A DNA stretch of 13,549 nucleotides from Rhizorhapis sp. SPR117 (GTDB lineage Bacteria > Pseudomonadota > Alphaproteobacteria > Sphingomonadales > Sphingomonadaceae): NCBI RefSeq assembly GCF_021742065.1, contig NZ_JAKKIE010000075.1, positions 1-13,549 on the forward strand, read 5' to 3'. Under the pieces are notes generated by a model. That model had not been told where the DNA came from and made no database searches. It saw only the letters and a program-made list of their open reading frames with translations. Positions within the stretch are counted from its first letter, which is position 1. Each line of letters starts with the position of its first letter. Positions 8,000 through 13,549 of this stretch are shown here, piece by piece. The translations under genes and the position numbers were made by a program.

Positions 8000-9967
8000 C
8001 TACTGCGCTTGCCGTGCAGCTGAAATGGCCTTTAGTTCCTCGAACACACCAGGGTCTTCGAGACCGTCGACATTGCCGGGCGCCTCGCCCAGCCAGGCAG
8101 CGCGAGCGAGTCTTCGGACAACCTTTCCGTTTCGCGTTTTGGGCAATCGAGGCACCACTGCCAGCGCCTTGGGTCGGAAAGCCTTGCCCAACCGCTCGGT
8201 GACGATTTTCGCTGCCCGAGCCTCCGCGCCTTCCTGACTTGCCGGATTGACGACGAGCATGATGACGATCGCCTCGCCGGAAAGTGCGTCTGGCACGCCG
8301 AACGCGACAGCTTCAATGATATCCTTCCCGTCGGCAACTATGGCCTCGATCTCGGATGGACCGATACGCTTACCAGCAATCTTCATCACGTCATCACAGC
8401 GACCGAGAAGCGTGAAATGCCCATCCTCGTCCTCGATCGCAAGGTCGCCGTGCATCCAGATGCCGGGGACTTTGCTCCAGTAGGATTCGATGTAACGTTC
8501 CGGCGTGCGCCAGAAACCCATCGTCATTCCAACGAAGGGCTCGAAAATGGCAAGCTCGCCCGGCACACCCTTCACGCGATTGCCCGATGGATCGACTATG
8601 CCTGCGCTCATTCCGATGCCGATACTGTTGAAACCACCCGGCCGGATTGGACGCATTACGCTATTGCTGAGAATGGCTCCGGAGACTTCGGTACCCCCAG
8701 TATAATTGATGATCGGCAGCCGCCCTTGACCGAAACGCTTGTAATACCATTCAAAAGCATCGAAATCGATGATTTCGCCAGCCGTGATCAGAACCCGGAG
8801 CTGGTCGGCAGCTGGCGCGAGTGCTGCGTCTTCATTGGCGGCGAACGCTCGGATGGCGCTGGGCGATGTGCCAAAGTGCGTCACGCCATGCCGGCCCGAT
8901 ATCGCCCTCAGGCGTCCATAATCTGGCTGATCGGGAGCCCCGTCATACAGGACGAGCGCACCCTTCAGCATAAGCGGCGAGATGATCGAATAGGGTCCGA
9001 CCATCCAGCCCATGTCGCTCATCCAGAAAAGTCGATCGCCCTGCCGGAAATCGAAATGATAGGCCGCGTCTTGCGCGACGCGCAGCGGAAAACCGGCGTG
9101 AACATGAACTGCCCCTTTTGGCTTACCAGTCGTTCCCGAGGTGTACATGATGATGCACGGATCCAGCGCTGCGGTGTCAACCGGCGCGATCGTACCGTCG
9201 TTTTGTGCAATCACGTCCTTCCATCTGACATGCTGGCAGGATGGCGGCGGCGATCCAAGGACATCAACCAGAACAAGGCTCTCCAGCGTTGGTACTTGTT
9301 CCATCAGCGATTCCGCCGTGGCTGTCAGCATCACCGGCTTGCCTCGACGCAGGAAACCGTCCGCGCAGACGAGCGCTTTCGCCCCTGCGTCCTGCAGCCG
9401 CGATGAAGCAGCCTCAGGACCGAAGCCGCTGTAAAGAGGAACGGCGACCGCGCCGATATAGCCAACCGCAAGAAACGCAAACACTGCCTCAGGAATGTTC
9501 GGAAGGAGCAAGCCAACGCGATCTCCGCGCTCAATGCCGAGCCCAACGAGCCCGGCGGCAAAGCGGCGAGTCTCGTCGGCCAAGGCGTCATAACTGAATT
9601 GCTTGCTGTTCCCCGCCTCATCTTCCCAAATCAAGGCGAGCTCGGCGCCACCCTTCCCGAACTCGGGGGAACGCATGCACTCGGCGGCAAAGTTGAAACG
9701 CGCGCCGGGGAAAAAGCGCGGCCACTCCTTGCCATCGGCAAGGTCAGCAAACTCCTTGCTCGGGCGCTCGAAAGCAATGCCGAGTTGGTCGAGGGAAACA
9801 TCCCAGAATCGTCCCGGCTCGGCAGCGGCAGTTTCCAGCAAGGAGTCGTAGGTTTCGACACCCATTCGCCGCATAAGCTCGGCGATGTTCGATCCGGTCA
9901 GGTAGTCTTCGCTCGGGAGCCAGACCGAACCGTCACTGCCAGCTACCAATGCCGCCGCGTCTTCCAT
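8000..9967 (-). CDS. AMP-forming acyl-CoA synthetase, acetyl/acetoacetyl-CoA synthetase-like
   Basis: 655 aa, the length of the acetyl-/acetoacetyl-CoA synthetase branch with an extended N-terminal segment. It activates a carboxylic acid with ATP and CoA. The P-loop YTSGTTGKPKG is at 275-285, the A5 motif is NYTGGTE (421-427), D508 lies in MHGDLA, the hinge is in GRCDDVMKIAGKRIGPSEIEA, and the catalytic Lys615 is in TRNGKVVRR. Acetyl-CoA synthetases carry WQTETG at A5, where the Trp closes the acyl pocket; here YTGGTE suggests room for a larger acid. The ATG at 9967 follows the upstream crotonase stop by two bases, with AAGGG inside the end of that gene, indicating translational coupling. It is the likely entry enzyme of the pathway; its substrate is unknown. 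Confidence 0.93.
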   Translation of the reverse strand: MEDAAALVAGSDGSVWLPSEDYLTGSNIAELMRRMGVETYDSLLETAAAEPGRFWDVSLDQLGIAFERPSKEFADLADGKEWPRFFPGARFNFAAECMRSPEFGKGGAELALIWEDEAGNSKQFSYDALADETRRFAAGLVGLGIERGDRVGLLLPNIPEAVFAFLAVGYIGAVAVPLYSGFGPEAASSRLQDAGAKALVCADGFLRRGKPVMLTATAESLMEQVPTLESLVLVDVLGSPPPSCQHVRWKDVIAQNDGTIAPVDTAALDPCIIMYTSGTTGKPKGAVHVHAGFPLRVAQDAAYHFDFRQGDRLFWMSDMGWMVGPYSIISPLMLKGALVLYDGAPDQPDYGRLRAISGRHGVTHFGTSPSAIRAFAANEDAALAPAADQLRVLITAGEIIDFDAFEWYYKRFGQGRLPIINYTGGTEVSGAILSNSVMRPIRPGGFNSIGIGMSAGIVDPSGNRVKGVPGELAIFEPFVGMTMGFWRTPERYIESYWSKVPGIWMHGDLAIEDEDGHFTLLGRCDDVMKIAGKRIGPSEIEAIVADGKDIIEAVAFGVPDALSGEAIVIMLVVNPASQEGAEARAAKIVTERLGKAFRPKALAVVPRLPKTRNGKVVRRLARAAWLGEAPGNVDGLEDPGVFEELKAISAARQAQ

Positions 9968-9969
9968 AG

Positions 9970-10782
9970 TTAGCCCTTGATCTTCGTGAGCAGTTTTTCG
10001 AGCCGCTCGTGATGTTCGGGCCGCTCGAAGAGATAGGCCTGAACATAGGCCTCGTAAGTCACGCAGGTTTCAAAGTCAGTTTCTTCAGCACGGATGAAGG
10101 CCACCTTCGTCGCCGCATTTGCCCGCCGCGGCGCAGAGGCTGCCACCTTGCGAGCGATCTCTATGGCTCGCGCGACCACCTGGTCATCGGGGCAGACGTC
10201 CACAAACAGTCCCAGTTCCTTGCCCTCTTGCGCGCCGATCGTTGCGCCAGTCAACATAATGTGCCGCGCGCGCATCGACCCGACCAGGCGTGGAAGGGTA
10301 TATGCGCAACCCATATCGCCGGCGCAGGCGCCAACGCGCCCGAACGCGAACATGTATTGCGCGCTCTCGCCAGCGATTGCGATGTCACACGCAAGACCTA
10401 GTGAGACCCCGCCGCCCACGGCCACACCGTTCACCGCAGCGATGATGGGCAGGTCGAGTTGCCTGATGCCATGGACCAGGCGGCTGAAACCCCGGACCTT
10501 TTGGAACTGTGATTCCATATCGTCATCGTCCGCCTTCAGCGTCTGAACAAGGTCGGCGCCTGCGCAAAAGCCCTTGCCCTTGCCGGTCACCACAATGGCT
10601 GAAACCGAAACATCGGATTCAAGCTCGCGAAGGATGCGCAAGAATTTTTCTGGAAACTCTGGCCCCAGCGGATTTCGTTCGGCTGGGCGATTCAAATGCA
10701 GAACGGCCACATTGTCGATTCGCTCGACGATCATTTCCGCCTCTACGCCGCTATCATCCAAAGCGTTCTGCATTTCCGCCAT
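9970..10782 (-). CDS. Crotonase-superfamily protein (enoyl-CoA hydratase/isomerase-like), atypical active site
   Basis: 270 aa, normal for the fold and the first gene of the main minus-strand operon. Oxyanion-hole segments are FCAGADL (72-78) and AVGGGVSLG (121-129). By ungapped alignment from D133, the two hydratase glutamates are replaced by S127 and F147, and D156 follows nine residues later in AGDMGCAYTLPRLVG. The C-terminal helices are complete. Because the FadB-type protein of the same operon keeps both glutamates, this protein probably catalyses another step such as double-bond shift, dehalogenation-like substitution or C-C hydrolysis. The ATG at 10782 is preferred: AAGGA lies eight bases upstream and the sequence beyond it (a possible start at 10851) is not crotonase-like. 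The gene is followed after two bases by the ligase. Confidence 0.92.
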   Translation of the reverse strand: MAEMQNALDDSGVEAEMIVERIDNVAVLHLNRPAERNPLGPEFPEKFLRILRELESDVSVSAIVVTGKGKGFCAGADLVQTLKADDDDMESQFQKVRGFSRLVHGIRQLDLPIIAAVNGVAVGGGVSLGLACDIAIAGESAQYMFAFGRVGACAGDMGCAYTLPRLVGSMRARHIMLTGATIGAQEGKELGLFVDVCPDDQVVARAIEIARKVAASAPRRANAATKVAFIRAEETDFETCVTYEAYVQAYLFERPEHHERLEKLLTKIKG

Positions 10783-10985
10783 TCCTGTCTTCCTTGTTCT
10801 GAAACCCATAGAGCACGTATATCTGGTCGCCACCCACAAAGGGCAATACAAGCGCGTCGAATCGCGCCTTCAGCGCCAAACAACGCATTCGCCAAAATAA
10901 TGTACTTTCGTTTACCTAACGAACGTTCTATGGAATTTCAACCAGTGCCTTCAGGCTCCACAACACAATTATCATCGAGGACAAA
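10783..10985. promoter_or_regulatory. Divergent promoter region with two overlapping palindromes
   Basis: This 203-base region separates the large minus-strand operon from the plus-strand acyl-CoA dehydrogenase gene and must hold promoters for both. TTCGTT-N5-AACGAA (10907-10923) is a perfect 6-bp inverted repeat that extends imperfectly outward to 27 bp. It overlaps the 8-bp palindrome GAACGTTC (10921-10928). Such sites are typical of TetR- or GntR-like operators, though none can be named. No clear -35/-10 pair could be assigned on either strand. GAGG at 10977-10980 is the ribosome binding site of the dehydrogenase gene. Confidence 0.5.
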
Positions 10986-12143
10986 ATGAACTCTCCCTAT
11001 CTGACTGAAGAACACGAAATGCTCCGGGCGCAGGTTCGTCGATTCGTACAGGAGGAGATCGTCCCTTACGGAGACCAGTGGGAAAAGGACGGTGAAACCC
11101 CTCGCTCGCTGATTCGCAAGATGGGCGAACTTGGCATGCTCGGCGTTCGCTTCCCGGAGAAGCTTGGCGGTTCGGGCATGGATGTGCTGAGTTGGATCAT
11201 TCTTGCCGAGGAACTGGGTCATTCAACCTATGGTGGCGTCACCACGACAATCATGGTCAGCACAGCGATGGCCGCACCGCATCTTGTGAACGCCGGGACC
11301 GAAGAGCAGCTGAAGAAATATGCCCCCGGTATAATCAGCGGTGATCTCCTCTGCGCAATCGGCGTCTCAGAACCGGACGCCGGATCCGACGTCGGCGCCT
11401 TGAGGACCAATGCGCGGCGCGATGGTGACGACTGGATACTGAACGGCACCAAGCTTTACATTACAAACGGCTCGAATGCCGACCTCGTGTTCGTCGCCGC
11501 GCGCACTGATCCCAAGGCCACTGGCGCCCGCGGCGTCAGTATGTTCATTGTGGAAAAGGGCATGCCTGGCTTCAGCGTGGCGCGACGCCTGTCGAAGATG
11601 GGTGATCATTGCAACGAAACCGCAGAGCTCGTCTTCGACGACTGCCGGGTACCGGCGGCAAACCTGCTCGGTGAGGAAGGCCGGGGTTTCTATGCAACGA
11701 TGCAAAATTTCCAGGGAGAGCGACTCGTTGTCGCGGCCATGGCAATGGGCGAAGCGCTCACGGCACTACAACTCACCTTGGACTACACCCGCATCCGCAA
11801 GACTTTCGGCCTGCCGCTGATTGAGCGCCAGGTGGTGCGTCAGAAGCTGGCCATGTTGCATGCCAAGGTGGAGGCCGGCCGGCAGTTTCTCTATCATACC
11901 GCATGGCTCGATTCGCAGGGAATGAACCCGATCCAGCAGGTGTCGATGTGCAAGGCATATTGCTGCGAGGTCGTGAACGAGGTGATGTACGCCTGTCAGC
12001 AGTTCCATGGGGGATTTGGGTACATGCGCGAAAGCAAGATCGAGCGGATGGTTCGTGACGCCAGACTTCACGCGATTGGCGGAGGCGCGACCGAAGTGAT
12101 GCTTGACGAGGTCGCAAAGCGCTGGGACGAACAAATTTATTGA
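10986..12143 (+). CDS. Acyl-CoA dehydrogenase, isovaleryl/long-chain type
   Basis: 385 aa, full length for an FAD-dependent acyl-CoA dehydrogenase that makes the 2,3-double bond and passes electrons to ETF. Visible elements are the N-terminal helical domain, the CAIGVSEPDAGSDV motif (123-136) of the middle domain, Arg271 in RIRKTFG and QFHGGFGY (339-346). At the position where medium- and short-chain enzymes carry the catalytic Glu (YEGT), this protein has Gly (IGGGATEV). E245 in the segment QGERLVVA instead matches Glu254 of isovaleryl-CoA dehydrogenase, in its motif LERLVLA. This places it with isovaleryl- or citronellyl-like enzymes that tolerate branched acyl chains. GAGG lies five bases before the ATG. 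It is divergent from the main operon, with which it probably shares control. Confidence 0.95.
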   Translation: MNSPYLTEEHEMLRAQVRRFVQEEIVPYGDQWEKDGETPRSLIRKMGELGMLGVRFPEKLGGSGMDVLSWIILAEELGHSTYGGVTTTIMVSTAMAAPHLVNAGTEEQLKKYAPGIISGDLLCAIGVSEPDAGSDVGALRTNARRDGDDWILNGTKLYITNGSNADLVFVAARTDPKATGARGVSMFIVEKGMPGFSVARRLSKMGDHCNETAELVFDDCRVPAANLLGEEGRGFYATMQNFQGERLVVAAMAMGEALTALQLTLDYTRIRKTFGLPLIERQVVRQKLAMLHAKVEAGRQFLYHTAWLDSQGMNPIQQVSMCKAYCCEVVNEVMYACQQFHGGFGYMRESKIERMVRDARLHAIGGGATEVMLDEVAKRWDEQIY

Positions 12144-12279
12144 GTCCCCCAATACGGATACTCCGGTGCCATCGGGCAGATTTGATCGTATGTACCGACA
12201 TTGTTGCAGGCGTTGGCGCATATTAGCAACGCGTGCAGCGCCATAGCTGATTCTGCTCCTACGAGGAGATGGTAATCCA
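12144..12279 (+). promoter_or_regulatory. Intergenic leader of the hydrolase gene with a 6-bp inverted repeat
   Basis: GCGTTG (12210-12215) and CAACGC (12227-12232) form a perfect inverted repeat with an 11-base loop in the 136-base gap. It could be an operator or a leader hairpin. No promoter could be fixed and no T-tract terminator follows the dehydrogenase stop, so read-through from the dehydrogenase gene is possible. GAGGAG near 12262-12267 is the ribosome binding site of the hydrolase gene. Confidence 0.3.
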
Positions 12280-13251
12280 ATGACTAATTCTGAGCCGGTT
12301 CGACGGCCTCCATCGCTGGTAGACCCTATCTTTCCGCTTGCGAAGCTGGCTGGTGAGAGGCCGGAGCCGCCTCGCTGGTTTGATGACGCCCTGCAAATCA
12401 AGCCCGAACGGAGTTTCTACGTTGTCGACGGGGTTGAAATTGAACTCCTTACCTGGGGAAAGATCGGTAATCCAGGCCTCCTGTTCGGCCACGGTTATGC
12501 GGGCCATGCGGACTGGTGGGGCTTCGTCGCGCCGTTCTTTGCAGAGCAATACCGCTGTGCCTCGTTTTCGTTGTCGGGAATGGGCCGCTCCGGCCATCGC
12601 CCGGACCATCGCTACAGCACGGCGGCCTGGGCCCGTGAAATGGAAAGCGCAGTAGCCGCCGCGTCTCTTGATGCATCGGGCACGCCCCCGGTCATCGTCG
12701 CCCAATCCATGGCTGGATTGGTAGCTGCACGCTTGTTGGCCTCCAACGGGTCGTTCGGCGGTCTGATCGCGATCGATTCGGGTTTTAATTTGTCCGATAC
12801 GCCCGAGCGCGACAACACGCTTATCATTCAGGGTCATCGCAACCGACTATTCTCTACCGTTGCGGATGCGCTCGCCCGTTATCGCCTTTCACCCGACCAG
12901 GATTGTGCCAACCTCTACGTGCTGGATCACCTGGCCAGATTGTCGCTGCGTGAGCGCGACGGTGGCTGGAGTTGGCACCTCGATCCGAAGATGGTCACAG
13001 AGTTCAACCAGTACTGGCGGAAGGAAGAATTGCGTCAGCTTCCCTGCCCAGTTTCCTATATTTTTGGCGAGCGATCATCGCTGGTGGCGCATCGCATCGA
13101 CGAATTGAAGGATTCCTTTGCCCCGTCGACGAAATTCATCGGCATCCCGGACGCCGACCATAATGTGCTGGCCGACCAACCAATTGCCTTGATCGTCGCC
13201 ATCCGGGCAGTGTTGGAGAGCTGGCGCACGTGCGCGCCGCGCCCCCGTTGA
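12280..13251 (+). CDS. Alpha/beta-hydrolase fold protein
   Basis: 323 aa. The fold is indicated by the oxyanion strand HGYAGHADWW (71-80), the nucleophile elbow VIVAQSMAG with Ser143, and His294 in DADHNV. The acid of the triad is not certain: the usual Asp position after strand 7 reads FGERSSL, so E264 may serve. The elbow is A-x-S-x-A rather than the usual G-x-S-x-G. No signal peptide is seen. Reactions in this fold include ester, lactone, epoxide, thioester and C-C bond hydrolysis, and none can be chosen from the sequence. It follows the dehydrogenase gene by 136 bases on the same strand and ends four bases before a putative insertion-sequence end, so its last residues could be altered by the insertion. 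Confidence 0.88.
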   Translation: MTNSEPVRRPPSLVDPIFPLAKLAGERPEPPRWFDDALQIKPERSFYVVDGVEIELLTWGKIGNPGLLFGHGYAGHADWWGFVAPFFAEQYRCASFSLSGMGRSGHRPDHRYSTAAWAREMESAVAAASLDASGTPPVIVAQSMAGLVAARLLASNGSFGGLIAIDSGFNLSDTPERDNTLIIQGHRNRLFSTVADALARYRLSPDQDCANLYVLDHLARLSLRERDGGWSWHLDPKMVTEFNQYWRKEELRQLPCPVSYIFGERSSLVAHRIDELKDSFAPSTKFIGIPDADHNVLADQPIALIVAIRAVLESWRTCAPRPR

Positions 13252-13254
13252 TGC

Positions 13255-13473
13255 TGTTGGACTGACGCCTCAAAAAAGTATCCCGTCAAAAAAGTATCCC
13301 GGTTTTCGATTTTATATTACCGTGCTGAAGAAAAATGCGAGCTTAACTGTTTCGGGAGTAGCCCGGCGCAGGCTGGCCAGGTACGCATCCTGAATTACCA
13401 TATAGAGAGTTTGCGGGCCTTCTGACAAATGGCTCTTGATACCCACCCGTTTCTATCTAATAATAGGTAGGTA
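13255..13473. mobile_element. Putative remnant end of an IS21-like element
   Basis: A perfect tandem 16-bp repeat, tcaaaaaagtatcccg, occupies 13270-13285 and 13286-13301, starting 15 bases inside a TGTTGG tip at 13255. The tip plus tandem repeats resembles the neighbouring end at 13474 (TGTTGATTG followed by gagaagtgacccgg repeats) in layout but not in sequence. The 172 bases after the repeats contain no supported gene. If it is an element end, only about 219 bases remain before the next element begins, so it would be a fragment. The boundary and family are inferred. Confidence 0.4.
13270..13301. repeat. Perfect tandem repeat of a 16-bp unit (two copies)
   Basis: The unit tcaaaaaagtatcccg occurs twice head to tail with no mismatch. 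It lies 18 bases after the hydrolase stop and is most simply read as insertion-sequence terminal transposase-binding repeats. Confidence 0.85.
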
Positions 13474-13549
13474 TGTTGATTGTCGCTGAGAAGTGACCCG
13501 GTATTTTCATCGAGAAGTGACCCGGCTGGTTTATGTCCCGCGTTGCGGG
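13474..13549. mobile_element. End of a second IS21-like insertion sequence (continues right, out of window)
   Basis: The tip TGTTGATTGTCGC at 13474 is followed by two 14-bp direct repeats, gagaagtgacccgg at 13488-13501 and 13512-13525, with a 24-base period. This arrangement is characteristic of IS21-family left ends, where such repeats bind the transposase. The transposase genes would lie beyond the window. The repeat sequence differs from those at 5-68 and 13270-13301, so at least two different elements border the cluster. Confidence 0.65.

Noticed and set aside
8417..9406. Long plus-strand open frame (329 codons) opposite the ligase gene
   Set aside because: It is antisense to a gene with complete ligase motifs, and its translation shows no recognisable domain; an artefact of GC-rich codon use.
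1..13549. A simple composite transposon bounded by two copies of one element
   Set aside because: The end repeats at 5-68, 13270-13301 and 13488-13525 differ in sequence, so the borders are not two copies of the same element.
1..13549. CRISPR arrays, tRNA or rRNA genes
   Set aside because: No regularly spaced repeat array beyond the short terminal repeats and no recognisable tRNA or rRNA segment was seen.

Overview
The window is a catabolic gene cluster from a GC-rich proteobacterium, most likely an alphaproteobacterium of the sphingomonad type. That placement is an inference from base composition, protein flavour and IS21-style element ends; no rRNA or housekeeping marker is present to confirm it. 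Ten genes are recognisable, and nearly all belong to acyl-CoA (beta-oxidation-like) chemistry.

Layout, left to right. Positions 1-72 carry the repeated terminal motif of an IS21-like insertion sequence that continues out of the window. It abuts a Rieske oxygenase alpha-subunit gene (73-723, minus) that has lost its C-terminal half. A 351-base AT-richer gap holds a candidate promoter bracketed by a perfect 10-bp inverted repeat. Next come a stand-alone crotonase (1075-1884, minus) and a 414-base non-coding gap. Then follows a tightly packed minus-strand operon, in transcription order: second crotonase (10782-9970), AMP-forming acyl-CoA ligase (9967-8000), HSL-type esterase (7948-6977), thiolase (6913-5705), FadB-type hydratase/dehydrogenase (5703-3532) and alpha-methylacyl-CoA racemase (3453-2299). 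Gaps inside the operon are 1-78 bases. A 203-base divergent region with two overlapping palindromes separates this operon from plus-strand genes for an isovaleryl-type acyl-CoA dehydrogenase (10986-12143) and an alpha/beta hydrolase (12280-13251). The right edge (13252-13549) holds two further, different IS21-like ends.

How the genes could work together (inference). The esterase or hydrolase may release an acid, the ligase activates it to a CoA thioester, the racemase sets the stereochemistry of an alpha-methyl branch, and the dehydrogenase introduces a double bond. The FadB-type protein hydrates and oxidises, and the thiolase cleaves. Both stand-alone crotonases lack the two glutamates of classical enoyl-CoA hydratase and share an Asp nine residues past the second lost position, so they probably do something other than hydration, such as isomerisation or C-C hydrolysis. 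The racemase and the dehydrogenase type point to a branched or alicyclic acid such as an isoprenoid- or terpene-like compound, but the substrate cannot be read from the sequence. No regulator, transporter, ferredoxin or reductase gene is visible. The oxygenase has been broken at the insertion-sequence edge, so the ring-hydroxylating step, if it belonged here, is probably lost or supplied elsewhere.
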